Positions 54,984 through 62,942 of a stretch of DNA of 64,000 bases are shown one piece after another. How positions within the stretch are numbered: the first letter of the stretch is position 1; each line of letters opens with the position of its first letter. Made by a program: the position numbers and the translations under genes. Under the pieces are notes generated by a model. It was not told the origin of the DNA, searched no databases, and was given only the letters and a program-made list of their open reading frames with translations. The stretch comes from an uncultured Bacteroidales bacterium (GTDB lineage Bacteria > Bacteroidota > Bacteroidia > Bacteroidales > ML635J-15). The stretch lies in the NCBI GenBank assembly GCA_905234755.1, contig CAJOIT010000004.1:180771-244770 (forward strand), given 5' to 3'.

Positions 54984-55690
54984 AAGCTATTTCCCTTTAA
55001 ACTAAGCATTTCGTGAACAATTACATTCAAATCCTTTTTAAATTTTTTAAAATCAGGCTTATTAATCCACTTTATGCTATTGAATGCCGACTCTGGCATA
55101 CCTTCTACAATTTCAGCAACCTGGTCTGCTTCAATTCCTAATTCCTTTTCACGCACATTTTTGAAAATTGTATCCCAGTCAAATTTATGATGCAAACAAA
55201 TTTCACGAACATCCACCACATCTTTTGGCGACATTCTGAAAATTGCGGTAATCTTGTTAGATAGCATATTTTCAACAGAATCAGTTCTATAAAAGACATC
55301 TGTCTGGACAATATCCCCAAAATGAACAGGTACGTCGTTTACAAAATCAAGTTTCAGCTTGCAATCGAAATCGGGATGGCAAACCATAAGCGTTACGAAA
55401 TCTACCGATTTTACAAAACCAACTTCTTTGTCCCAATAATATCCGTTTTGCTGTAAATGAGACAATACAACATCTGTAAGATGTCTGAAATTGTTATCGG
55501 CATTGACGAAAAAGTCTAAATCATCGGAATAGCGATGATTATAATAGCCACGGCTAAGCGCGGTTCCACCTGTCAGGTAGAAAGGTACGCTTGAGATTCT
55601 GACAATATTCAGAATCCCATCCTGCAGCTTGTACAGATTCTCCTCGTAATAGTCCGAATATGAAATCATATTTATGTCGAAGTTTGTCAT
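54968..55690 (-). CDS. AbiEii/AbiGii-type nucleotidyltransferase (toxin)
   Basis: 240 aa. YLTGGTALSRGYYNHRYSDDLDFFVN holds the nucleotidyltransferase motif G-G...R-S-D-D-L-D-F. The family (AbiEii) provides the toxin of type IV abortive-infection pairs and modifies tRNA or other targets. A Met at 55669 is an alternative start. The frame upstream overlaps by 116-137 bases and could encode its antitoxin. Confidence 0.88.
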   Translation of the reverse strand: MTNFDINMISYSDYYEENLYKLQDGILNIVRISSVPFYLTGGTALSRGYYNHRYSDDLDFFVNADNNFRHLTDVVLSHLQQNGYYWDKEVGFVKSVDFVTLMVCHPDFDCKLKLDFVNDVPVHFGDIVQTDVFYRTDSVENMLSNKITAIFRMSPKDVVDVREICLHHKFDWDTIFKNVREKELGIEADQVAEIVEGMPESAFNSIKWINKPDFKKFKKDLNVIVHEMLSLKGNSLCQQQ

Positions 55691-55928
55691 TTCTCAATCC
55701 TTTTCTTACTCTTTGTGTATATAGTTTTGTACAATTTTCTGTTCCTCCCCACATCGACACCAAATTATGCCACGCTACACGCTCAAGGCAACGCAGAAAC
55801 AGCATCTCCCGCGTCATGCCTCCTGTTTCGTCTTTACGACCGTCCAACAAGCATATCAATTCCGACTCGCAAATCGTTGTATCCCAATTCACTGCCTGCA
55901 ATATCTGATGCAATGTAGCTCTATCCAT
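55554..55928 (-). CDS. Putative antitoxin-like protein preceding AbiEii toxin
   Basis: 124 aa. Residues about 1-95 (ICESELICLLDGRKDETGGMTREMLFLRCLERVAWHNLVSMW, LRNDKLRHKYDFIFGLL) resemble the small helical proteins usually encoded just before AbiEii toxins. The last 40 or so residues lie in a different frame over the toxin gene's start, so the natural stop may have been lost, or the long overlap is real. Family not named with confidence. Confidence 0.55.
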   Translation of the reverse strand: MDRATLHQILQAVNWDTTICESELICLLDGRKDETGGMTREMLFLRCLERVAWHNLVSMWGGTENCTKLYTQRVRKGLRNDKLRHKYDFIFGLLRGESVQAAGWDSEYCQNLKRTFLPDRWNRA

Positions 55929-56018
55929 AATTAATCAATGTTTATAATTTATTGCACATAAACCAGAATCATCCTGTTCAATTAATTCATTTAAATTTAA
56001 TCCTAAAAAAACATCTTA

Positions 56019-56026
56019 CAAAGGTA
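56019..56026 (-). promoter_or_regulatory. -7 element upstream of the AbiEii pair and wzt
   Basis: Minus strand TACCTTTG, a full match to TAnnTTTG, 91 bases before the ATG at 55928. No well-spaced TTTG -33. It would let wzt and downstream genes be expressed without wzm. Confidence 0.45.
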
Positions 56027-56096
56027 ACAAAAATTTTATTGCAGTTGACATAAATTTCAATTAACAATGGATAATGATTATAACACATTACATCTA

Positions 56097-56246
56097 GCAT
56101 GCTCGCAAAACATTGCGAGCCTACAGGATTAATGGGTAATATATAATGTTCTAATGACATGGATTGCAAAAATAATTAATAATGGACAATTGACAATTAA
56201 TAATGGATCAATGAATTCCATGCTCGCAAAGCATTGCGAGCCTACT
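56097..56246. repeat. Two copies of a 20-bp palindrome (GCTCGCAA)
   Basis: GCTCGCAA-AACA-TTGCGAGC (56101-56120) and GCTCGCAA-AGCA-TTGCGAGC (56222-56241), each inside CATGCTCGCAAA...TTGCGAGCCTAC. Eight-bp stems; REP-like. Surrounding 56040-56220 is AT-rich with short repeats of AATTGACAATTAATAATGG. Confidence 0.8.
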
Positions 56247-56280
56247 ACGGGATTGGTTAATATACTATAACCTTCTGACA

Positions 56281-56398
56281 CAACTTTCAACTTTTAACTT
56301 TAAACTTTCAACTACTTTGTACCTTGTCTGTCACTTTTAACTCTTAACTTTTACCTCTTAACTTTTACCTCTTAACTTTTAACTTTTAACTCTCATCT
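56281..56398. repeat. Low-complexity TTAACTTT/TTACCTC repeat
   Basis: Almost pure pyrimidine-adenine units such as CTCTTAACTTTTACCTCTTAACTTTTAACTCTC, running into the stop of the AlbA_2 gene. No gene or hairpin seen. Confidence 0.8.
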
Positions 56399-57830
56399 AA
56401 CCTCCAACCACTTCCCAATGTCCTCCTTTGTCTGGTCCAACACGAACAATCAATCCCTTTTGCTTCAAAGTCCCAATATCACGCTTTATAGTTTTTATGT
56501 CCACAGAATGCCTTTTCGCCAATTCGGTCATCGTCATTTGGGGATTTTTCCTTAAATCATCTATGATGTTTCTACGGGATTTTTCTGGGACATTTTCTGG
56601 GACATTTTCTGGGACATTTTCTGGGACATTCTGAACATCCACTCCCTTAACAGTTCTAAAATAAGTTACCGTGGAACAAACCGTATCACTCGAAAATTCA
56701 ACGGATTTGTTTGTCAACTTCTCCCATGTCAGCATCTTGTCAATGCCATATCCCGCATTCTCGGAAAGTTTTGCAAAACGAAACAACTTAACCAACAACG
56801 GATTGCGTGGCATCGAATGCATTTGTACTCTCAGGTCTTTCAAATCGAAAATAAATCGTCCTGCATTCTGAAACTCTATTCTGTTCGTAAACACTCTCAC
56901 CGTAGAGTGCATCGGACTAAAATAATCAGCGTGAGCAAGCATATTAACAAGACCCTCGCGTAATGCATAAAGTTCAGAGTTGTCATCGGGGGCGAAACCA
57001 TCTGGACCTGCCGTAAATGGAGCATCGACATGCAGTCTCAACCGCTGAATCAGAACATTATAGTATTCCCAAATGTTTTCTTGCTCCGGCATACGGAATG
57101 TGTATCGTGGATTAGCATCACCCATACTTATCCCAGGAATTTCAAGCATGTCTATCCAGAAATTACTGACATATAACTGTACCGCATCGCGCTTTCCAAG
57201 CATAAGCAATCCGCCGTATGTCAGCAAACCACCTCGCGTAATACCTGTCTTTTCGCAAAATTCTTCTGAGGGCAGTGCATTGTATGGAAAATCCGGATTG
57301 AAATTGGCAATCCTATTACGATAAGTCATCAAAGAATGTTGATTCAACATCTCAATGGATGTACCATCAATAACTTGTTCACTTTTGGTACCAAACGCCT
57401 GATCGCGAAACATAGCGTTAATCTCTATTTCGGATGCACGCCTATCGCCACTGCCCGAACGCAAATACGTATTTTGCAGCGAGTTGATATATATCGGTTT
57501 TATTGTTGACGATGGTATATAAAATGCAATAACAAGTTTTCCCTGTATGTTGTACTTCTTTGCTGAAACAGAAATTTGATGATTCAATTTTTGCTTGCCG
57601 TTGACCACATTGAAAAAATCAGATTCTATTTTTTCCCCATTCTCGACACCTGTTATTTCGAATTTCTTACCTACTTGTCTTACGCCAAGAACAATCCAAC
57701 CGCCTGAAGTGTTTGAGAACGCACTCACCGTCTCCCAAATACTCTTTGGAAGTCCATTGGTTGCTTCCTTCACTTCGAAGTCATCCCACTCAATGTCTTT
57801 CAGTTTTGCTATCAGTTCGTCCTTAGTCAT
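56397..57830 (-). CDS. AlbA_2 (Schlafen-like) protein with HTH C-terminus
   Basis: 477 aa. N-terminal AlbA_2 domain (about 1-135: FEVKEATNGLPKSIWETVSAFSNTSGGWIVLGVR). Middle region with an ATP-binding-like or HATPase-type segment (NMLAHADYFSPMHSTVRVF, NAGYGIDKMLTWEKL). Winged-helix end (about 420-477: MTMTELAKRHSVDIKTIKRDIGTLKQKGLIVRVG). A 12-bp tandem repeat encodes VPENVPENVPENVPEK before the HTH. Family members are transcription regulators or immune-type factors. It separates wzm from wzt. Confidence 0.85.
   Translation of the reverse strand: MTKDELIAKLKDIEWDDFEVKEATNGLPKSIWETVSAFSNTSGGWIVLGVRQVGKKFEITGVENGEKIESDFFNVVNGKQKLNHQISVSAKKYNIQGKLVIAFYIPSSTIKPIYINSLQNTYLRSGSGDRRASEIEINAMFRDQAFGTKSEQVIDGTSIEMLNQHSLMTYRNRIANFNPDFPYNALPSEEFCEKTGITRGGLLTYGGLLMLGKRDAVQLYVSNFWIDMLEIPGISMGDANPRYTFRMPEQENIWEYYNVLIQRLRLHVDAPFTAGPDGFAPDDNSELYALREGLVNMLAHADYFSPMHSTVRVFTNRIEFQNAGRFIFDLKDLRVQMHSMPRNPLLVKLFRFAKLSENAGYGIDKMLTWEKLTNKSVEFSSDTVCSTVTYFRTVKGVDVQNVPENVPENVPENVPEKSRRNIIDDLRKNPQMTMTELAKRHSVDIKTIKRDIGTLKQKGLIVRVGPDKGGHWEVVGG
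56579..56632. repeat. 12-bp tandem repeat inside the AlbA_2 gene
   Basis: About four consecutive copies of the plus-strand unit GGGACATTTTCT encode VPEN repeats. The unit is a multiple of three, so copy-number change would alter linker length without frameshift. Confidence 0.85.
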
Positions 57831-57835
57831 TACTT

Positions 57836-57917
57836 TTAACTATTCCCTTTTACCTCTTACCTCTTACCTCTTAACTTTTACCTCTTAACTCTTACCTCTT
57901 AACTCTTACCTCTTAAC
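57836..57917. repeat. Low-complexity TTACCTC/TTAACTC repeat
   Basis: About ten near-perfect 7-8 bp units (CTCTTACCTCTTAACT) fill the gap between the AlbA_2 and four-helix-bundle genes and run into the latter's stop. Confidence 0.8.
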
Positions 57918-58265
57918 TTTTTCCTTCATCTTTTTCACTATCGTTGCCAGCATTTTCATCAACTCCTTGCATTCCTTATCATATTCTTGATACACACTTT
58001 CATCGATATAGTTTGTTGCATTTAATAGTTCAAGCCAATATTCAGTTTCTGATGCTTCTTTTAATGCTATTGACATCTTTGCAAGAAAATCAGGCTCTGT
58101 TTGTCCGTATTTACCCTCAGAAATATTTGCACCAATACTCGTTCCACTCCTTAACAACTGTTTTGACAATACATATTCATGTTTTGTATCGCATAAATAT
58201 TTGTAGAGGTTCACTATTTTAACAGCAAAACTCAAAGCCTTTCCTCTTACAATACTCTCTGCCAT
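57906..58265 (-). CDS. Four-helix-bundle protein (23S rRNA intervening-sequence family)
   Basis: 119 aa. FAVKIVNLYKYLCDTKHEYVLSKQLLRSGTSIGANISEGKYGQTEPDFLAKMSIALKEASETEYWLELL matches the S23/four-helix-bundle family: RSGTSIGANISEG is the hallmark loop. Widely scattered in Bacteroidota, often at repeat-rich sites; function unknown. Confidence 0.9.
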   Translation of the reverse strand: MAESIVRGKALSFAVKIVNLYKYLCDTKHEYVLSKQLLRSGTSIGANISEGKYGQTEPDFLAKMSIALKEASETEYWLELLNATNYIDESVYQEYDKECKELMKMLATIVKKMKEKVKR

Positions 58266-58377
58266 AACTCTTACTTTTACCCTTTAACTCTTAACTCTTA
58301 ACTTTTAACCATTTTGCATCTTGTCAGTCACTTTTACCTTTTAACTCTTAACTCTTAACTCTTAACTCTTAACTGTC
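58266..58377. repeat. Low-complexity TTAACTC repeat
   Basis: Units of CTCTTAA; a perfect 7-bp run covers about 58340-58370. Lies between the four-helix-bundle gene and the wzm stop. Confidence 0.8.
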
Positions 58378-59218
58378 ATACCGTGTCCATAAAATCCTTC
58401 TCCACCTTATTGAATATCACAATTCCCAACAACAACACAACCACCATAAATCCGAAACTATACGCCAACCACTCCCACGAAAACACACCACTACCTATAG
58501 CTCCGTACTTGAATGTCTCTATTACTGATGTCATTGGGTTCAGTTCAAAAATCCAACGCTTGCCCTCTGGCATAGTATTAAGAGGATATATAACAGGAGA
58601 TGCATACATCCACAACTGCACACCGAACTGCAGCAAGAATGTAAGGTCTCGATATTTGGTTGTCATGGATGAGAATATTATTCCGAATCCCAATGCAAGT
58701 CCTGCACTCATCACAACCAACAATGGGAATAGAAACGCATACCAATTAGGAGCAACATCTGCACCCTTAAAAAACACATATACTAAATATATAATCAAGA
58801 ATATGGCAAACTGAATGAAAAACTTTACAAGGTTAGAAATTGTAACCGAAATTGGCACTACGAGACGAGGAAAATAGACTTTACCAAATACACCCTGATT
58901 AGACCTAAAAGTATTTGAAGTAGCATTTAGGCAGGTTGCAAAATAGTTCCACAATATAATTCCAGCAAAATAGAATAAAGGACCAGGAATTCCATCTGTG
59001 GAAATTCCAGCGAGATTACCAAATACAAACATAAACATTACAGTAGTAAGTATTGGCTGTATTACAAACCATAATGGTCCAAGTACAGTCTGCTTGTACA
59101 TGGTTATAATATCACGCTTTACATACATGGCAATCAAATCCTTGTATGCAACCAACTCTCTAAAATTAAAGTTCAGCAACCTATTGTTAGGCGTTATTTC
59201 TGTATATTTTTCTTCCAT
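58376..59218 (-). CDS. wzm: ABC transporter permease for polysaccharide export
   Basis: 280 aa. ABC-2 membrane family: LVAYKDLIAMYVKRDIITMYKQTVLGPLWFVIQPILTTVMF at the N-terminus, then six membrane helices and FELNPMTSVIETFKYGAIG, the family signature near the C-terminus. Works with the Wzt protein at 53694-54983. It starts the locus and has its own promoter; three accessory genes lie between it and wzt. Confidence 0.93.
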   Translation of the reverse strand: MEEKYTEITPNNRLLNFNFRELVAYKDLIAMYVKRDIITMYKQTVLGPLWFVIQPILTTVMFMFVFGNLAGISTDGIPGPLFYFAGIILWNYFATCLNATSNTFRSNQGVFGKVYFPRLVVPISVTISNLVKFFIQFAIFLIIYLVYVFFKGADVAPNWYAFLFPLLVVMSAGLALGFGIIFSSMTTKYRDLTFLLQFGVQLWMYASPVIYPLNTMPEGKRWIFELNPMTSVIETFKYGAIGSGVFSWEWLAYSFGFMVVVLLLGIVIFNKVEKDFMDTV

Positions 59219-59243
59219 GTTAATTCAAAAAATTGCATCTTGC

Positions 59244-59275
59244 AAAGATATGATTTTCATTTATAATATGCAAGT
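59244..59275 (-). promoter_or_regulatory. Promoter of wzm
   Basis: Minus strand TATCTTTG (59244-59251), a full -7 match 25 bases before the ATG, with CTTG (59272-59275) 20 bases upstream as a near -33 box. Confidence 0.6.
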
Positions 59276-59626
59276 CTTTTTCCCTCCCCATAATCTCTTT
59301 CTATTTTCAACTTTCAACTTTCAATTTTCAATTTTCAACTCTTAACTTTCACCCCTTACCTCTTAACTTTTACCTCTTAACTTTAAATTTCCACCTTTCA
59401 TAGTTTCCTGAGCGCAGTCGAAGGACAACTTTTACCTCTTGTACCCCCTAACTTTTAACTCTTATATTTTACCTCATACTCTTACCTCTTAACTCTCACC
59501 TTTTAACTTTCAACATCCTCATCTTTAATTTTCCTATTCATACATAAAATAATCCATTTTATATAATGTATTATGTATTTAATATTATATTCATAATTTT
59601 TCTTTATACACTAATACAATGTGTCT
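59276..59626. repeat. Repeat-rich intergenic region with low-complexity tract
   Basis: 59281-59526 consists of CAACTTTCAATTTTCAACTCTTAACTTT-type units around CCTGAGCGCAGTCGAAGGAC (59408-59427), a variant of the GAGCCTGTCGAAGGG element. 59527-59626 is AT-rich with nothing recognised. No gene seen. Confidence 0.7.
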
Positions 59627-59634
59627 TATTTTTG
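59627..59634 (+). promoter_or_regulatory. -7 element for the HTH protein
   Basis: TATTTTTG, full match to TAnnTTTG, 84 bases before the ATG at 59718. No well-spaced TTTG -33 box found. Confidence 0.4.
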
Positions 59635-59717
59635 CAAAAACCAAAACAAAACCTAACAATATCACCAATAAAATTGAATACAAAGTGTAACTATTGTATA
59701 ACCAAACTTTTATATAT

Positions 59718-60356
59718 ATGATAAAATACGAATCCAGGTCAACACGACCACCCGAAAAACAAGATGCAAGCAATCGCATCAGTCCCACCACACCCCAAAA
59801 TTCCTCTGAAAATATCAGCAAGGAAGAAAACCCTCTATCCAACTGTCCGGATGATAACAAAACAAAAAATCCAGAAAAAACAAACGACAGTACCTGCTCT
59901 ACCGAGACCGACACTGTCAACGAATCCGAAGAACCCTACAGCACAACTAGCACCACATCCCCCAACCCTTTCTACCAATCCGAAAATACAGGCATCCTTA
60001 CTTACACTACAAAAACTTATACAGCTGACAACATTTCTTGCTCTCAAAAATACAACGCTACAATCGACAACAACGAATATCCATCATATTCTTCAAACAT
60101 CGACATCTCCACCGACAAGATTGAGTATTATCAACAGGACACAAAAACATACAAGACAGAAAAGCTTTTATTGAAACCAGATGATTTTTTTAACGAGATA
60201 ATCTCACATGATAAGGTTGCCCAAATATTCGATGTAACTGCTCGCACTATAAGGACCTATGCCAAGAAGTTCAACCTCAGCCGCTATACAATTGGCAAGC
60301 GCACTTTTTTCCTGAAACGCGAAATATATCAGATATTCACCGACAACAAGAAATAA
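59718..60356 (+). CDS. HTH protein with long disordered Ser/Thr/Asn-rich N-terminus
   Basis: 212 aa from ATG at 59718; an upstream TTG start was rejected. Residues 1-150 are rich in Ser, Thr, Asn, Pro and Glu (SRSTRPPEKQDASN, STETDTVNESEEPYSTTSTTS) with no hydrophobic core. Residues about 153-205 (FFNEIISHDKVAQIFDVTARTIRTYAKKFNLSRYTIGKRTFFLKREIYQIF) form a MerR/excisionase-like helix-turn-helix. Probably binds DNA. A separate gene with its own promoter and terminator. Confidence 0.72.
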   Translation: MIKYESRSTRPPEKQDASNRISPTTPQNSSENISKEENPLSNCPDDNKTKNPEKTNDSTCSTETDTVNESEEPYSTTSTTSPNPFYQSENTGILTYTTKTYTADNISCSQKYNATIDNNEYPSYSSNIDISTDKIEYYQQDTKTYKTEKLLLKPDDFFNEIISHDKVAQIFDVTARTIRTYAKKFNLSRYTIGKRTFFLKREIYQIFTDNKK

Positions 60357-60385
60357 CAACAATTAATCATTCAAAATCAAACAAA

Positions 60386-60415
60386 AAGCTGGCACGACCA
60401 GCCTTTTTTGTTTTT
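60386..60415 (+). terminator. Terminator of the HTH gene
   Basis: GCTGG-CACGA-CCAGC (60388-60402), 5-bp stem, followed by CTTTTTTGTTTTT, 29 bases after the stop. Confidence 0.7.
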
Positions 60416-61052
60416 ATACCAACAAATTCGTAGCCACACAGCCCTTTCTCCAATCTATTACAGCCCCTCCTCGGCACAATTCAAAATTTACCTATTGTGT
60501 ACACTCGCGCCCTGGCACAACTCATATTTCCTAAAACATCAAAATATTATAATCACCCTCCCAACTTTCAACTTTCATTTTTCAACTTTCAACTCTTGAC
60601 TTTCACCTCTTACCTCTTAACTTTTAACTTTTAACTACACCCTCTCCCTCCCCTCTCCCTCCCTTCTCCCACCTTCCTCCCACTCCCCAAACCACCCTTT
60701 TCTCTTCCTCCAAAAAACTCAAAAATTCCTCGTTCTTCAAAAAATCTGACGTTTTTTCATTTTTTCATCTCTCAAAAATCACATTTTTTAAGTAAATCCC
60801 ACAAAATGCTCTCGGAAGTTCATGGAAACACAGGGAAAACTACATATATGTCAAATCGGAAGATTAAGGAAATTTGCGACGGAACAAGGAAGAATATACC
60901 TTTACTAAAATATTAATTATCAACATATTACATTATGCTTTATTTTTACATCGTAAAACAAGCAGAGGCTGGACATCCAGAAATACAACGCTAGCAAAAT
61001 GGAAATTTCCAGTATGGATAGATGAACCGCCAAAGCGAAAACTTATAGAATT
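60416..61052. other. Long gap with low-complexity DNA, no supported gene
   Basis: 60554-60640 is TTCAACTTTCAACTCTTGACTTTCACC-type repeat. 60640-60700 is a pyrimidine tract with repeated CTCCCT/CTCCCC. 60701-61052 is AT-rich and carries small start-less frames only. No hairpin with a T-tract was seen. Confidence 0.6.
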
Positions 61053-61154
61053 ATGAAAAATTTTGTTTTCAAGAAGCGCTGCGAAGACAGTAACAGCCTT
61101 CAGACATCGGAAGTGGTAGTTAACCTTATGTATAACCAACCTAATCTCAACTAA
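61053..61154 (+). CDS. Short conserved ORF before DUF6266 gene 1 (33 aa)
   Basis: Begins with ATG at 61053 and stops one base before the DUF6266 start. It contains KRCEDSNSLQTSEVVVNLMYN. A similar short frame, with GCEESSNSPYAETVTEVTNIVFN, precedes the second DUF6266 gene, so the pair share a CE-(D/E)-S-NS core and VVxNxxxN-like tail. This may be a leader peptide or coupled small protein. Conservation within one tandem pair is the only evidence. Confidence 0.4.
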   Translation: MKNFVFKKRCEDSNSLQTSEVVVNLMYNQPNLN

Positions 61155-61155
61155 C

Positions 61156-61794
61156 ATGGGTAGCATTAAGCAAGGTATATTAGGCGGATTCTCCGGCAAG
61201 GTCGGAACCGTAGTAGGTGCCTCATGGAAAGGTATTGCCTACATGAGAGGAATAGCTGTTCAAACAAAGAACGCAAACACTCTGGCTCAACAGATGCAAC
61301 GCGCAAAGTTTGCCATATCTGTAAAGTTTATGTCCAAAATCAATCCTTACATAAGGTATGGATACAAGAACTATATGGCAAAGCAGACCGCAGGCAATGT
61401 TGGGCTATCATACATAATGCACAACAACTGCATTATTGGCGAGTTTCCAAACTATTCCATTGATTTTTCTGTGCTCAAAGTTGCCCTTGGTCAACTCAAG
61501 AAGGCTGAAGCTCCAACCATAGCACTATCATCTGGCACTGCCACTTGCACCTGGACCGACAACAGTGGCAACGGCAACGCACAGGCTACCGACATCGCAA
61601 TGGTACTCCTCTACAACAAGGACAAGGACGAAGCCGAATACGACATCGGCAATGCCACCCGTGCCAATGCTACGCTCTCGTTCTCTTACCCACGCAACTG
61701 GACAGGCGACACCATTGTTGCCTATCTTTCATTCATGTCAGACGACGGCAAGCTGGTTGCAGAGTCTGACTATCTTGGTGAAATTATCGGCTAA
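61156..61794 (+). CDS. DUF6266 family protein (copy 1)
   Basis: 212 aa. MGSIKQGILGGFSGKVGTVVGASWKGIAYMRGIAV is the N-terminal DUF6266 signature; a C-terminal Ig-like or beta-sandwich part (about 115-212) follows. No signal peptide. The family is restricted to Bacteroidota, often in several copies, and is of unknown function. 1 base after a short ORF and about 380 bases before copy 2. Confidence 0.85.
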   Translation: MGSIKQGILGGFSGKVGTVVGASWKGIAYMRGIAVQTKNANTLAQQMQRAKFAISVKFMSKINPYIRYGYKNYMAKQTAGNVGLSYIMHNNCIIGEFPNYSIDFSVLKVALGQLKKAEAPTIALSSGTATCTWTDNSGNGNAQATDIAMVLLYNKDKDEAEYDIGNATRANATLSFSYPRNWTGDTIVAYLSFMSDDGKLVAESDYLGEIIG

Positions 61795-61984
61795 AATTAT
61801 TATTGTCAGCTAAATATTTACAATAGAAATGCTTCATATCGTAACAAAAAATAAGATGTATGGACCTTCTTGGATTTTTATAATAATCACGAAGAGATTA
61901 CATACATGTAGGAATAATGCATTGATTGTTAAGCATTGGCGCATGTTTTTGCAAAATTTAGTGGAAAACAATATCTAAAATTTG

Positions 61985-62042
61985 TTATTAGGTTGGCAAT
62001 GATGGTCATGTAGCCGAGCCAGCAAAGCCAACCTGCTTTTAT
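61985..62042. terminator. Hairpin after DUF6266 copy 1
   Basis: AGGTTGGC (61990-61997) pairs with GCCAACCT (62027-62034), enclosing a 29-base loop with GAGCC. GCTTTT follows on the plus strand. Could terminate copy 1 or regulate copy 2. Confidence 0.4.
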
Positions 62043-62064
62043 CAACCTTTTAAAATTTAACTAA

Positions 62065-62190
62065 ATGTATATTTATTTGAAAATCAAGGGATGCGAAGAA
62101 TCGAGTAACAGCCCTTACGCAGAAACGGTAACAGAGGTAACAAACATAGTATTTAACACATTTAAACTTACAGAATATGGGAAAGATTAA
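62065..62190 (+). CDS. Short conserved ORF overlapping DUF6266 gene 2 (41 aa)
   Basis: ATG at 62065; the stop lies 14 bases inside the DUF6266 gene, in another frame, so translation could be coupled. Contains KGCEESSNSPYAETVTEV, related to the ORF before copy 1. Confidence 0.4.
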   Translation: MYIYLKIKGCEESSNSPYAETVTEVTNIVFNTFKLTEYGKD

Positions 62191-62857
62191 GAAAGGAATC
62201 CTCGGTGGTTTTTCCGGCAAGGTCGGAACAGTCGTAGGTTGTGCATGGAAAGGTATTGAATACATGCGTTCGCTGGCTACATCAATAGCGAACCCTAAAA
62301 CAAAAGCACAGGTAACAGTTAGGTCCAATTTCAAGACGATTGCATCCATTATGGCAAAGGCTAATCCAATCGCGAAAATGTCCGCTTGGAGCAATGCCAA
62401 GAAGCAATCGGCATTCAATGCAGCTGTTCGTGAAAATTATGACACCGCCATTGTCGATGATGAAATTGACTTCGAGAAACTCACTTTTGGCAAATTTTCC
62501 AGGAAGGAACTGACAGATCTTCGTGTATCCTTCGATATGAGCGAAACCGACTTATCGCTTAAGCTGACATGGGTGAATGATGCCGACGATGAAACATCGT
62601 TCAATGATGATATGGTTGCCGTTGTTATTGTCAAAAAGTCAGCAAACGGAGACATTGATGATGTTGTAATTGACTATCTCAATGCAAAGAGGGAGGACGA
62701 AGAACTTCATGTATTCATCGGATTGGTTCAGTCTTTCACCGATGGCGACACTTTCTATGCTTATGCTGGCGCAGGGCACAATCCGCAAAAGCCAAAAGAA
62801 ATAATCAAAATTCCAGCTAAGAATGTAATCAAGTTCCGAGCACAGAAGACAATCTAA
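62177..62857 (+). CDS. DUF6266 family protein (copy 2)
   Basis: 226 aa. MGKIKKGILGGFSGKVGTVVGCAWKGIEYMRSLA aligns with copy 1 over the first 35 residues; the C-terminal parts (LSLKLTWVNDADDETSF, ADGDTFYAYAG-like) are more diverged. Acidic, soluble, no signal peptide. Tandem paralogue of 61156-61794. Confidence 0.85.
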   Translation: MGKIKKGILGGFSGKVGTVVGCAWKGIEYMRSLATSIANPKTKAQVTVRSNFKTIASIMAKANPIAKMSAWSNAKKQSAFNAAVRENYDTAIVDDEIDFEKLTFGKFSRKELTDLRVSFDMSETDLSLKLTWVNDADDETSFNDDMVAVVIVKKSANGDIDDVVIDYLNAKREDEELHVFIGLVQSFTDGDTFYAYAGAGHNPQKPKEIIKIPAKNVIKFRAQKTI

Positions 62858-62863
62858 TTTGAG

Positions 62864-62890
62864 AAGGCGGATGGAAATCCGCCTTTTTTA
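62864..62890 (+). terminator. Terminator after DUF6266 copy 2
   Basis: AAGGCGGAT-GGAA-ATCCGCCTT (62864-62885), 9-bp stem, then TTTTA. It lies 7 bases after the stop. Confidence 0.85.
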
Positions 62891-62942
62891 TCCCCTATAT
62901 CCGTCATCCCAAAACAAAAAAACATCCCTGTGTCGCTTTTTT

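Noticed and set aside
59591..59920. 109-codon minus-strand frame opposite the HTH gene
   Set aside because: It mirrors the low-complexity coding region at 59718; the plus-strand frame has a good HTH domain, promoter and terminator.
60874..61056. 60-codon plus-strand frame ending at the first short ORF's ATG
   Set aside because: It begins only at TTG, has no internal ATG, and has no counterpart before the second DUF6266 gene.
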